Of a stretch of 64,000 nt of DNA, positions 16,985 to 26,760 are shown one piece after another. Every line of letters begins with the position of its first letter. Within the stretch, counting starts at the first letter, position 1. Both the position numbers and the translations under genes were made by a program. Location: assembly GCA_044507605.1 (NCBI GenBank), contig JBIQJI010000001.1:1-64000 (forward strand), written 5' to 3'. The notes beneath the pieces are model-generated. The model saw nothing but the letters and a program-made list of their open reading frames with translations, was not told the DNA's origin and did not search any database. The stretch comes from Thermopolyspora sp044507605. GTDB lineage: Bacteria; Actinomycetota; Actinomycetes; Streptosporangiales; Streptosporangiaceae.

Positions 16985-17031
16985 TGGGACGACGCTGTCC
17001 ACCGGTACGGACATGGGACGACGTTGTCCAC
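16985..17031. promoter_or_regulatory. Tandem palindromic elements upstream of the hotdog gene
   Basis: TGGGACGACGCTGTCCAC (16985-17002) and TGGGACGACGTTGTCCAC (17014-17031) differ at one base and are 29 bp apart. Each contains the inverted pair GGAC-n6-GTCC. They lie 25-71 bp upstream of the hotdog gene start and look like two sites for one dimeric regulator. Confidence 0.55.
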
Positions 17032-17105
17032 AAAAATGAGATGTTCCCTCCGATTTTACTCAGAGCGAATAACCGCCCAGATCAGAGGGTGCCTGCAGGG
17101 GCAGG

Positions 17106-18467
17106 TCAGAGGATCGGCAGGTACCGGCCGAGCTCGTGCTCGGTGACCTGACGCCGGTAGTCGGCCCACTCGGCCCGCTTGTTGCGCAGGAAGTAGTCGA
17201 ACACGTGCTCGCCGAGCGTCTCGGCGACCAGTTCGCTGCGCTCCATCGCCGTGATCGCCTCGTCGAGGCTCTGCGGCAGCGGCTGGATGCCGAGCGCGCG
17301 GCGCTCCCCCGCGGTCAGCGCCCACACGTCGTCTTCGGCGCCCGGCGGCATCTCGTACCCCTCCTCGATGCCCTTGAGCCCGGCGGCGAGGATCACCGCG
17401 AAGGCGAGGTACGGGTTGCACGAGGAGTCGAGCGAGCGGAACTCCACCCGCGACGAGTTGCCCTTGTGCGGCTTGTACATGGGGACCCGCACCAGCGCCG
17501 ACCGGTTGTTGTGCCCCCAGCAGATGTACGCCGGCGCCTCGCCGCCCTGCCCCGCGATGGCCTCGGCGCCGCCCCACAGCCGCTTGTAGGAGTTGACCCA
17601 CTGGTTGCACACCGCGGTGATCTCGGCCGCGTGGCGCAGCAGCCCGCCGATGAACGACCGGCCCACCTTCGACAGCTGGTAGTCGGCGCCCGGCTCGTAG
17701 AACGCGTTGCGGTCGCCCTCGAACAGCGACATGTGGGTGTGCATGCCGGAACCCGGGTGCTCGGTGAACGGCTTCGGCATGAAGCTCGCCCAGATGTCCT
17801 GTTCCAGCGCCACTTCCTTCATGACCAGCCGGAACGTCATCAGGTTGTCGGCGGTGGTCAGCGCGTCGGCGTAGCGCAGGTCGATCTCCTGCTGGCCAGG
17901 GGCGCCCTCGTGGTGGCTGAACTCCACCGAGATGCCCATCGCCTCCAGCATCATGATGGCGTTGCGCCGGAAGTCGTGCCCCGCGCTGTGGGGCGTGTGG
18001 TCGAAGTAGCCGCCGGCGTCGATCGGCTCAGGCCGGTCGCCCGGCTCGGGCTTGCGCTTGAGCAGGAAGAACTCCACCTCGGGGTGGGTGTAGAACGTGA
18101 AGCCCATGTCGGCCGCCTTGGCGAGGGTGCGCTTGAGCACCCACCGGGGGTCGGCGTGCGACGGCGAGCCGTCGGGCATCAGAATGTCGCAGAACATGCG
18201 GGCGGCGCCGGGCGCCTCGCTGCGCCACGGCAGGATCTGGAACGTCGACGGGTCGGGCTTGGCCAGCATGTCCGACTCGTAGACGCGGGCGAACCCTTCG
18301 ATCGCCGATCCGTCGAAGCCGATGCCTTCGGCGAACGCCCCCTCGAGCTCGGCCGGTGCTATCGCCACCGACTTGAGGAAGCCGAGCACGTCGGAGAACC
18401 ACAGCCGGATGAACCGGATGTCGCGCTCTTCGAGCGTGCGCAGAACGAACTCCTGCTGGCGGTCCAC
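17106..18467 (-). CDS. glnA2: Glutamine synthetase, second type I copy (GlnA2-like)
   Basis: A 453-residue glutamine synthetase paralogue. It begins MDRQQEFVLRTLEERDIRF, matching the start of M. tuberculosis GlnA2, and keeps the catalytic segments PEVEFFLL, PGSGMHTHMSLF and NRSALVRVP. The region around residues 375-395 lacks an NLYxLPPEE-type adenylylation tyrosine, so it should escape GlnE control. The GTG start follows GAGAGGG; an in-frame TTG 18 bases upstream is less likely. A perfect GlnR-type box lies about 100 bp upstream, so it is probably regulated by nitrogen at the transcript level. Confidence 0.92.
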   Translation of the reverse strand: MDRQQEFVLRTLEERDIRFIRLWFSDVLGFLKSVAIAPAELEGAFAEGIGFDGSAIEGFARVYESDMLAKPDPSTFQILPWRSEAPGAARMFCDILMPDGSPSHADPRWVLKRTLAKAADMGFTFYTHPEVEFFLLKRKPEPGDRPEPIDAGGYFDHTPHSAGHDFRRNAIMMLEAMGISVEFSHHEGAPGQQEIDLRYADALTTADNLMTFRLVMKEVALEQDIWASFMPKPFTEHPGSGMHTHMSLFEGDRNAFYEPGADYQLSKVGRSFIGGLLRHAAEITAVCNQWVNSYKRLWGGAEAIAGQGGEAPAYICWGHNNRSALVRVPMYKPHKGNSSRVEFRSLDSSCNPYLAFAVILAAGLKGIEEGYEMPPGAEDDVWALTAGERRALGIQPLPQSLDEAITAMERSELVAETLGEHVFDYFLRNKRAEWADYRRQVTEHELGRYLPIL

Positions 18468-18567
18468 GGCATCCCTCTCTAACAACCAACGTCATCGACA
18501 CCATCGTCGCCTCGCCGGGCACAGCGGGAGAGAGACGTCTGGTCGTCTATCAGTCTGCCCTCTTCGT

Positions 18568-18583
18568 GTTTCGCACACGTTAC
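18568..18583 (-). promoter_or_regulatory. GlnR-type box upstream of glnA2
   Basis: Read on the minus strand this is GTAAC-n6-GAAAC, an exact match to gTnAC-n6-GaAAc. It lies 101 bp upstream of the glnA2 start and 122 bp upstream of divergent nadE. Only one pair is convincing; the adjoining positions for a second pair do not match. Confidence 0.65.
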
Positions 18584-18704
18584 GACGGCCGGCGGCCGGA
18601 TGGCCAATCGCCGATGTCTCCGACGGTGCACGTAACCTGCAACCGGAGGAAAAGGTGTTACTCCCTTGATCCAGGCATAAAAGCCACATCGTAGGGTGGG
18701 GTAC

Positions 18705-20504
18705 GTGGCACAACTGCGCATTGCCCTGGCACAGACCGACCCCGCAGTGGGCGACCTCGCCGCGAACTCCGACAAGCTGGTCGAGTGGACCCGGCGGGCC
18801 GCCGATCGCGGCGCGCACCTGGTGGTCTTCACCGAGATGTTCCTCACCGGCTACCCCGTCGAGGACCTGGTGCTGCGCGGCTCGTTCGTCGACGCCTCGA
18901 TCGCGGCGCTGGAGGCGGTCGCCCGCCGGCTCGCCGACGAAGGGCTGGGCGAGCTGCCCGTCGTCACCGGATACGTCGACCGGGCCGGCCTGGCGCACCG
19001 CGTGGGCCAGCCCAAGGGCGCCCCGCTGGACGCCGCCGCGCTGCTGCACCGCGGCCGCGTCGTCGCCCGCACCGCCAAGCACCACCTACCCAACTACGGC
19101 GTGTTCGACGAGTACCGCTACTTCGTGCGCGGCGACCGGCTGCCGGTGTTCCGGCTGCACGGGGTCGACGTGGCCATCGCGGTGTGCGAGGACCTGTGGC
19201 AGGACGGCGGGCCCGTCGCCGTGGTCGCCGAGGCCGGAGCCGGGCTGCTCGTGGTGCCCAACTCCTCGCCGTACGAACGGGACAAGGACGACGTGCGGCT
19301 CGCCTTGTGCGCCCGCCGGGCCCGCGAGGCCGGCTGTGCCCTCGCCTACGCGAACCAGGTGGGCGGCCAGGACGAGCTGGTCTTCGACGGCGACTCGCTC
19401 GTGGTCGACGCCCAGGGCGAGCTGGTGGCCCGGGCCGCCCAGTTCACCGAGGAGCTGCTGGTCACCGACCTCGACCTGCCCGCCGCCGACCCCGGCGAGC
19501 CGCTGGGGAGTTTCCCGGTCGACGCCGGCGACGGCACCACGATCACCGTGGAACGGCTGGAGCTGTCGGGCGCCCCCGTGCCGCCCTACCCGCCCGAGCC
19601 GCCCCGCGTCGCCGAACGGCTCGACGACCTCGCCGAGGTGTACCACGCGCTGGTGCTCGGCGTGCGCGACTACGTCGCCAAGAACGGCTTCACGTCCGTC
19701 ATCCTCGGGCTGTCGGGCGGCATCGACTCCGCGCTGACCGCCACCATCGCCTCCGATGCGATCGGCCCCGACCGCGTGCACGTGGTGCTGATGCCGTCGC
19801 GCTACTCCTCCGAGCACTCCCTGTCGGACGCGTGGGAGCTGGTGCGTCGCCAGGGCGTCCACGCCCGCCTCGCCCCCATCGCCGACATCGTCAGCGCCGT
19901 GGAGAAGGAGATCGACCTGCACGGGCTCGCGGCCGAGAACCTGCAGGCGCGGGTGCGCGGTGCCGTGATCCTCATGGGCCTGTCCAACGAACACGGCCAC
20001 CTGGTGCTGACCACCGGCAACAAGAGCGAGCTGGCCACCGGTTACTCCACGCTCTACGGCGACTCGGCGGGCGGTTTCGCGCCCATCAAGGACGCGCTGA
20101 AGACCATGGTGTGGGACCTGTCGAGGTGGCGCAACGCGCAGGCCGGCCGCGAGAGCGGCTTCCTGCACCGGTTCGCGGAGCCGCCGATACCGGAGAACTC
20201 GATCACCAAGGAGCCGAGCGCCGAGCTGCGGCCCGGCCAGCGCGACACCGACTCGCTGCCGCCGTACGAGGTGCTGGACCGGCTGCTGAGCGACTACGTC
20301 GAACGGGACATGGGCCGGGACGAGCTGGTGGAGGCGGGACACGACCCCGAGCTGGTGGCGCGGGTCATCAGGCTGGTCGATATCGCCGAGTACAAGCGCC
20401 GGCAGTACCCCCCGGGCCCGAAGATCACGCCGAAGAACTTCGGCCGCGACCGGCGCCTGCCGATCACGAACCGGTGGCGCGAGACGCCCTCGGGCGGGCG
20501 TTAG
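18705..20504 (+). CDS. nadE: Glutamine-dependent NAD+ synthetase
   Basis: A 599-residue two-domain enzyme that makes NAD+ from deamido-NAD+, using ammonia from glutamine. The N-terminal nitrilase-type glutaminase domain (about residues 1-270) carries the Glu-Lys-Cys triad in VFTEMFLTGYP, AKHHLPNYG and AVCEDLW. The C-terminal synthetase domain has the PP-loop SGGIDSALT and the TTGNKSELATGYSTLYGD segment. The GTG start gives MAQLRIALAQTDP, the usual N-terminus; an in-frame GTG nine bases earlier is less likely. It is divergent from glnA2, and its stop overlaps the stop of the convergent TetR gene by 3-4 bases. Confidence 0.95.
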   Translation: MAQLRIALAQTDPAVGDLAANSDKLVEWTRRAADRGAHLVVFTEMFLTGYPVEDLVLRGSFVDASIAALEAVARRLADEGLGELPVVTGYVDRAGLAHRVGQPKGAPLDAAALLHRGRVVARTAKHHLPNYGVFDEYRYFVRGDRLPVFRLHGVDVAIAVCEDLWQDGGPVAVVAEAGAGLLVVPNSSPYERDKDDVRLALCARRAREAGCALAYANQVGGQDELVFDGDSLVVDAQGELVARAAQFTEELLVTDLDLPAADPGEPLGSFPVDAGDGTTITVERLELSGAPVPPYPPEPPRVAERLDDLAEVYHALVLGVRDYVAKNGFTSVILGLSGGIDSALTATIASDAIGPDRVHVVLMPSRYSSEHSLSDAWELVRRQGVHARLAPIADIVSAVEKEIDLHGLAAENLQARVRGAVILMGLSNEHGHLVLTTGNKSELATGYSTLYGDSAGGFAPIKDALKTMVWDLSRWRNAQAGRESGFLHRFAEPPIPENSITKEPSAELRPGQRDTDSLPPYEVLDRLLSDYVERDMGRDELVEAGHDPELVARVIRLVDIAEYKRRQYPPGPKITPKNFGRDRRLPITNRWRETPSGGR

Positions 20505-21166
20505 GCCGGCTCGCCGGCCTGCGGGCGGGTGCCGAGGCCCCGCATCAGGTGGTCCAGGACCCGCTCGGGAATGTCGGCGGGCAGCTCGCCCTTGTCGCGC
20601 CTGTCCCACTTGACCAGATAGAGCATGACGCCGGTCAGCGCGGCCGCGGCGATGTCGATGTCGAGGCCGGGGTCGAGCACGCCCTCGTCGATGCCCCGGC
20701 GCAGCAGCGCCCGCAGGGCCACCCGCCGCGGCTCGAGGGCGAGCCTGTCGAACCGTTCGACCAGCCGAGGGTGCCGCTCGGCCTCGCTCATCGCGATGTT
20801 CATGATGCAGCGGGCACGCGGGTGGCAGGCCTCCTGCTGGATGAGGCGGAGGTAGGCGACCAGCCCTTCGGCCACCGACATGCCGCGGGTTTCGGGCACC
20901 GGCGCCTTGAGGGTGGCGAGCGCGGCGGCGATGAGGTCCTCCTTGTTGGACCAGCGCCGGTAGATCGTGGTCTTGCCGACCCCGGCCCGTGCGGCGATCG
21001 CCTCGATGCTCAGCTCCGAGACGGTCGATCCCTCGGCGATCAGGTCCACGGTGGCGTCGAGGATCGCCTTGTCCGCCTTCTCGCTGCGGGGCCGGCCGGG
21101 CGCGCGCACCGAGCCCACCACCTCGGACCGTTCGGCCGTACGCCCGCCCGCGTGCCCATTCACCAT
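20501..21166 (-). CDS. TetR family regulator beside MFS exporter
   Basis: A 221-residue regulator with a helix-turn-helix (about residues 35-80) in IEAIAARAGVGKTTIYRRW and a C-terminal TetR_C domain. The ATG has GGAGGTG upstream. It is the second gene of a minus-strand unit: the MFS exporter ends 35 bp before it. The pair is probably controlled from the exporter promoter, which carries two TACG-n4-CGTA elements. Exporter-TetR pairs like this usually respond to a drug or metabolite carried by the pump. Confidence 0.88.
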   Translation of the reverse strand: MVNGHAGGRTAERSEVVGSVRAPGRPRSEKADKAILDATVDLIAEGSTVSELSIEAIAARAGVGKTTIYRRWSNKEDLIAAALATLKAPVPETRGMSVAEGLVAYLRLIQQEACHPRARCIMNIAMSEAERHPRLVERFDRLALEPRRVALRALLRRGIDEGVLDPGLDIDIAAAALTGVMLYLVKWDRRDKGELPADIPERVLDHLMRGLGTRPQAGEPA

Positions 21167-21201
21167 GGCCGACCACACCTCCGCCACTACCACGGCCTAC
21201 C

Positions 21202-22764
21202 TCACACTACCGCCGCCTCCTGCTCCGTTTCCCGCGCGACCGCCCGGTCGTGCTTCGCGGAGGCCTTGCCGGGCAGCCACTTGACGACCACCAGGGCGCC
21301 GACCAGGGCGATCGCGGCGGCGACCAGGGCCGTGACGTGCATGCCGTCGATGAACGCCGCCTTGGCCGGCGCGACCAGTGCGGCGCCGCGGGCGCCGAGA
21401 CCCTCGGCCACGCCCATCGTGGAGGTGATGGACTCGCCGGCGGCGTGCCGGACGCCCTCGGGCAGGATCGTCAGCGCGGGGGCGATGCCGTCGCGGTACG
21501 CCGCCGACAGCACCGAGCCGAGCAGCGCCACGCCCATGGCGCCCGCCACCTGGCGCACCGTGTTGCTCATCGCCGAGCCGACACCGGCCTTCTCCCTCGG
21601 CAGCGAATCCATGATCGCGGTCGTCGACGGGGGCATGATGTTGGCCATCGCGGCGCCCTGCACGAAGAACACCAGCTCGATGAGCGCGATCGGGGTCGTC
21701 TCGTCCATCAGGGCGTAGCTCGCCAGAGCCGCGGCCACGACGACCATGCTCACGGTGGCGGTCAGCCTGCCGCCGAACCTGATGACCATGCGCTGGCTGA
21801 GCGGCGCGAAGATGAGCTGCGCGCCGGCGAACGGGATCATCAGGGCGCCCGCCTGCAGCGCGGTGAAGCCGAGGACGCTCTGCAGGTAGAAGACCAGGAA
21901 GAACATCCCGCCCATCATCGCGAAGAACACGATGCCGATCAGGCCGACCGCGCTGGAGAACCGGGGAATGGCGAAGTAGCGGACGTCGAAGGCCGGGTGG
22001 TCGAGGCGACGCTCGTACCACACGAACAGCGCGAGGACGGCCAGGCCGACGAGCGCCGGCACGAGCACCTGCGGGCTGGCGACGGTGGCGAGCTCGCCGC
22101 CGCGGATGATGCCGTACGTCACCGCGACCAGCCCGATGACCGACAGCAGCACGCCGACCGGGTCGAGCTTCGTGGGCCGGGGGTCGCGCGACTCGGGCAC
22201 CAGTGCCGCGATGAGCACCGTTCCGATGACCACCACCGGAACGTTGACCAAGAAGACCGAGCCCCACCAGAAGTTCTCGATCAGCAGCCCACCGGTGATC
22301 GGACCGATCGCGACGCCGAGACCGACGCCGGCGGCCCACACGCCGATGGCCTTACCCCGTTCACGGGGCGAGAACACGTTGGAAATGATCGCCAGGGTGG
22401 CGGGCATGATGGCCGCCGCGCCCACGCCCATGAAACCTCTGGCGAAGATGAGCTGTGTGGGGCTTTGCGCGTAGGCGCTGGCCAGCGACGCCAACCCGAA
22501 CAGCACCATTCCGATCATCAGCATGCGCTTGCGTCCGCTGCGATCACCGAGCACGCCGAAGGTGAACAGCAGCCCGGCGAACACCAGCGTGTAGGCGTTG
22601 ATCGCCCACTCCAGCTCGCTCTGACCCGCGCCCAGGCCCTCGACCGGATCGGCGATGGTCTTCAGTGCGACGTTGAGGATGGTGTTGTCGAGGACGACCG
22701 CGAGAAGGCTGAAGACCAGCACTCCGAGGATCTGCCACCTGCGCGGGTGACCTGTCTGCTCCAA
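21202..22764 (-). CDS. MFS drug exporter (DHA2 family)
   Basis: A 520-residue transporter of the 14-helix DHA2 (EmrB/QacA) family, expected to export toxic compounds with proton antiport. The first membrane segment carries the family motif VVLDNTILNVAL (with the conserved acidic residue), motif A appears as GDRSGRKR, and motif C as GIGPITGG-like AIGPITGG. The TTG start follows GGGAG by about seven bases. It is first in a unit with the downstream TetR gene. Two matching palindromes lie just upstream. Confidence 0.92.
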   Translation of the reverse strand: MEQTGHPRRWQILGVLVFSLLAVVLDNTILNVALKTIADPVEGLGAGQSELEWAINAYTLVFAGLLFTFGVLGDRSGRKRMLMIGMVLFGLASLASAYAQSPTQLIFARGFMGVGAAAIMPATLAIISNVFSPRERGKAIGVWAAGVGLGVAIGPITGGLLIENFWWGSVFLVNVPVVVIGTVLIAALVPESRDPRPTKLDPVGVLLSVIGLVAVTYGIIRGGELATVASPQVLVPALVGLAVLALFVWYERRLDHPAFDVRYFAIPRFSSAVGLIGIVFFAMMGGMFFLVFYLQSVLGFTALQAGALMIPFAGAQLIFAPLSQRMVIRFGGRLTATVSMVVVAAALASYALMDETTPIALIELVFFVQGAAMANIMPPSTTAIMDSLPREKAGVGSAMSNTVRQVAGAMGVALLGSVLSAAYRDGIAPALTILPEGVRHAAGESITSTMGVAEGLGARGAALVAPAKAAFIDGMHVTALVAAAIALVGALVVVKWLPGKASAKHDRAVARETEQEAAVV

Positions 22765-22801
22765 GGGGGGACTCCCAAAATTCGATACGACCTAGTTTCG
22801 C

Positions 22802-22841
22802 TACGAGACCGTAGCGCATATAGATTCGATACGCAACCGTA
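22802..22841 (-). promoter_or_regulatory. Paired TACG-n4-CGTA operators upstream of MFS gene
   Basis: TACGAGACCGTA (22802-22813) and TACGCAACCGTA (22830-22841) share the form TACG-n4-CGTA, 28 bp apart. The first extends to a perfect 7-bp inverted repeat (CGCTACG and CGTAGCG, 22799-22816). ATTCGATACG is also directly repeated near 22780 and 22824. They lie 38-77 bp upstream of the exporter and are likely sites for the adjacent TetR protein. Confidence 0.6.
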
Positions 22842-22965
22842 CCGTTTCGTTAACCGGCTCACCTGGGGGGCGGGCGGCGGGGTTCACCGCCGGCCGGGGC
22901 CGTGCAATCATCGGAAACGTCCGGGGACGCCATCAGGGCGCCACGAGGCTTTGGAGGTATCTCGC

Positions 22966-23823
<858 letters not shown>

Positions 23824-23904
23824 CCGCCCCGCACCCCTCCCCGGCCCCCGCCCTAGGCCCCGGCACGGGGCGGCGGGGCCGGTGCCCGGCCTCCGGCCTC
23901 GCGC

Positions 23905-24205
23905 TCAGGCCAGGGTGGCGTCCCGGGCCGGCCCAGGTCGGTACCGCGTCCCCACCCTCGCGCCCAGGCCGGGGCGACGGGGTCGGTACTGGGCCTCGCC
24001 CCGAGCTCAGGCCGGGGCGGCGGAGCCGGTACTGCGCCTTTGCCCTCGCACTCAGACCAGAGCGACGGATCCGGCATTACGCCCCGCCCCCGAGCTCAAG
24101 CCAGGGCGGCAGAGCCGGTACTGGGCCCCGCCCAAGGCTCAGGCCAGGGTGGCGGCGTCGGGTACTGGGCCCCCGCCCGGACTCAGGCCAGGGTGGCGGG
24201 GTCGG
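23905..24205. repeat. 44-bp degenerate tandem array after the dehydratase gene
   Basis: Units with the core CTCAGGCCAGGGTGGCG recur with marker positions at 23905, 23965, 24007, 24052, 24096, 24139 and 24183. Five of the six intervals are 42-45 bp; the first is 60. The rest of the unit is like GGTACTGGGCCCCGCCC. The last unit is the 3' end of the dehydratase gene itself, encoding its final residues and stop, so the array looks like repeated copies of that end. It fills most of the 359-bp gap after panB; no gene is seen there. Confidence 0.75.
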
Positions 24206-25091
24206 TGTTGGCGCCGCAGACGACCACGGCGACGCTCTCCCCCGGCTCGGGACGGTAGGCGCCCGAGCGGAGGGCGGCGTAGGCCGCCGCGCCTGCCGGC
24301 TCGACCGCGACCCGGCAGGACCGCCAGAGCGCCCGTCTGGCCTCGACGATCGCCTCGTCGCCGACCAGCACCACCGCGATGCCCTCGGCGGCGGCCACAT
24401 CGACCGCGATGCTCCCGGCCACGCTGGCCCCGAGCGCGTCGGCCGCGACGCCGCTCACATCGACCGGCACCGGACGGCCGGCCCGCAGGGCGTGGTGCAG
24501 GGTGGGGCAGCGCTCGGGCTCGACGCCCACCACCTTCGCGTGACCGCGCAGGGCGGTGGCGACGCCCGCGATGAGCCCGCCTCCCCCGACCGCGACGAGC
24601 ACCGTGTCGACGCCGCCGATCTGCTCCAGGATCTCCAGCCCGACGGTGCCCTGCCCGGCCACGACATCGGGGTGATCGTAGGCGTGGATCTCCAGGGCAC
24701 CGATCTCGGCGGCCCGCTTGGTCGCCGCTTCGAGGGCCTCGGCGTAGAAGCGCCCGGTCTGCCGCACCACCGCGCCGAGCTCCCGCAGCCCGGCCACCTT
24801 GACCGGGCTGGTGATCTCGGGGACGTAGATCTCGGCGGGGATGCCGAGCGCTCTTGCGGCATAGGCGACCGCGAGCCCGTGGTTCCCACCGCTCGCGGCG
24901 ATCACGCCGCCGGACGCCTCCCCGGCCTCGCGGGCGGCGAGCACCCGGTTGAGCGCGCCGCGCACTTTGAACGAGCCCGAGTGCTGCATCCCCTCCAGCT
25001 TCAGCCACACCCCCGGCTCGGCCTGAAACACCGGCGTGCGCCGGACCTGCCCGGCGATACGGGCCGCGGCCCCCTCTACATCGATCGACAT
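24183..25091 (-). CDS. PLP-dependent threonine/serine dehydratase-like enzyme
   Basis: A 302-residue fold-type II PLP enzyme related to threonine ammonia-lyase and serine racemase. The Schiff-base lysine is in HSGSFKVRGA (near residue 45), the SGGNHG phosphate-side loop follows, and GGGGLIAG is the PLP phosphate-binding loop. There is no C-terminal ACT regulatory domain, so it is a short catabolic-type enzyme. The ATG follows AAAGGG; a longer in-frame start would add a basic low-complexity leader. It is third in a minus-strand series after npdG and the Cys/Met enzyme. The substrate (threonine, serine or another hydroxy amino acid) is not settled. Confidence 0.82.
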   Translation of the reverse strand: MSIDVEGAAARIAGQVRRTPVFQAEPGVWLKLEGMQHSGSFKVRGALNRVLAAREAGEASGGVIAASGGNHGLAVAYAARALGIPAEIYVPEITSPVKVAGLRELGAVVRQTGRFYAEALEAATKRAAEIGALEIHAYDHPDVVAGQGTVGLEILEQIGGVDTVLVAVGGGGLIAGVATALRGHAKVVGVEPERCPTLHHALRAGRPVPVDVSGVAADALGASVAGSIAVDVAAAEGIAVVLVGDEAIVEARRALWRSCRVAVEPAGAAAYAALRSGAYRPEPGESVAVVVCGANTDPATLA

Positions 25092-25300
25092 GTCACAGCC
25101 CTTTCTCGATCGGCCGCTTCCCCTGGTCTTCCGCCCCGCTCGGCCCGTCCGTTCACCCGCGGGACCTTCTCGCCTGCCCCGTTCACCCTGTGAGCCCGTC
25201 ACGTGCCCGCGAACCCGGCGCGGGTGAAGCGCGGGGGCAACGCCGGTCGCGAATCACCCGGCGACGCCGAGGTGCTCGATCACGACCGTGCCACACTCCG

Positions 25301-26659
25301 TCACCGTCTTGCCAGCGCCTGCTCGAAGTCGGCCCACAGATCCTCGGGGTGCTCGATGCCCACGGCCACGCGCACGGTGCCCTCGCCGATGCCGGCGCGG
25401 GCCAGCGCCTCGGCGTCGAGGGAGCGGTGCGAGGTCGTGGCCGGATGCAGGACCAGCGTCTCGACCCCGCCGAGCGACGGGGCGAGCAGCGCGAGCCGCA
25501 CCCCGCTCATGAACGCCTCCCCCGCCGCCCGGCCGCCGGCCAGGTCGAAGGAGAAGACCCCGCCGAAGTCGGACAGCAGGTCGGCGGCCAGGTCGTGCGA
25601 CGGGTGGGTGGGCAGCCCCGGCCAGTGCACCTCGGTGACCGCCGGATGCTCGGCCAGCCTGGTCGCGAGCATCCGGGTGTTGGCACAGTGGCGCTCCATG
25701 CGCAACGGCAGCGTCTGCATGCCGCGCAGCGTCAGCCACGCCGCGAACGGGTCCTGGGTGGCGCCGAGCTCGATCGCGAACCGCCACACCCGGTGGTGCA
25801 GCTCACGGTCGGCGAACACCGCGACACCGCCCAGCACGTCGGTGTGGCCGCTGAGATACTTGGTCGTGGAGTGCACCACCACGTCGGCACCGTGCTCCAG
25901 CGGACGGCACAGGATCGGCGAGGCGAAGGTGTTGTCGACGACCGAGATCACCCCGGCCTCGCGAGCCACGGCGCACATGCCGGGCAGGTCGGCGACCTGG
26001 GTCATCGGGTTGGCGATGGTCTCCAGGTACAGCATCTTGGTCTCGGGCCGGATCGCCGCACGCGCCGCCTCGGGGTCGTTCTCGGGCACGTACGTCACCG
26101 CGACGCCGAAGCGCTCGGCCAGGGCCGCGACCATCGATGCGGTGCCGCCGTACAGCGCACGCTGGGCGATCAGATGGTCGCCCGGCGACAACAGCGCGAG
26201 CAGCACCGAGTTGATCGCCCCCATGCCGGACCCCGCGGCGATGGCGCCGACGCCGCCCTCCAGGTCCGCCACGGCGTCTTCGAGCGAACGGACCGTGGGA
26301 TTGCCCATGCGCCCGTAGACGAACCCCCGGCCGGGGCCCCGGAACGTGTCGGCGAACCGCTCGGCGTCGTCGAACACGAACCCGGAGGTCTGGTAGAGCG
26401 GGACGGCGATGGGGCGGCTGCCCTCGATCGTGGGCCGGGGCAGATGGACGGCGCGGGTTTCGGGACGCGGCGTTCCCGCACCGGCCGATCCGGCACCGGC
26501 CGGCGGGGCGGCGGCCGGTGGAACGGCGGCTGTTTCGGCACCGGCCGATTCGGCACTGGCTGATCGGGCGCCGGCCGACCGGCCACCGGTCGACGGGGCA
26601 TCGGTCGACGGGGCACCGGCAGGCTCGGGATCGACTGTTTCGGGATGTGGTGAGGTCAT
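25301..26659 (-). CDS. Cys/Met metabolism PLP enzyme (cystathionine/methionine gamma-lyase-like)
   Basis: A 452-residue fold-type I PLP enzyme of the trans-sulfuration family. The core shows TRAVHLPRP, YQTSGFVFDD, YGRMGNPT, the PLP lysine in HSTTKYLSGHTDVLGG, and the C-terminal VRVAVGIEHPEDL. The first 55-60 residues are an Ala/Ser/Pro/Gly-rich stretch encoded by repeated GGCACCGGCCGA-like DNA that homologues usually lack. The usual N-terminus would begin near ETRAVH. The ATG at 26659 has only a weak ribosome-binding site, so the start may be different. Gamma-lyase, beta-lyase or sulfhydrylase activity cannot be told apart here. Confidence 0.82.
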   Translation of the reverse strand: MTSPHPETVDPEPAGAPSTDAPSTGGRSAGARSASAESAGAETAAVPPAAAPPAGAGSAGAGTPRPETRAVHLPRPTIEGSRPIAVPLYQTSGFVFDDAERFADTFRGPGRGFVYGRMGNPTVRSLEDAVADLEGGVGAIAAGSGMGAINSVLLALLSPGDHLIAQRALYGGTASMVAALAERFGVAVTYVPENDPEAARAAIRPETKMLYLETIANPMTQVADLPGMCAVAREAGVISVVDNTFASPILCRPLEHGADVVVHSTTKYLSGHTDVLGGVAVFADRELHHRVWRFAIELGATQDPFAAWLTLRGMQTLPLRMERHCANTRMLATRLAEHPAVTEVHWPGLPTHPSHDLAADLLSDFGGVFSFDLAGGRAAGEAFMSGVRLALLAPSLGGVETLVLHPATTSHRSLDAEALARAGIGEGTVRVAVGIEHPEDLWADFEQALARR

Positions 26660-26760
26660 GCCGTCAAGGATGACCTCTCCGCCCCGAGCCTGCTTCCCCC
26701 GGGTCCGCCTCCTGTGGAGGACACGCCGAAGGACGACACCGGCCTGTGGACGGCGAGAGG

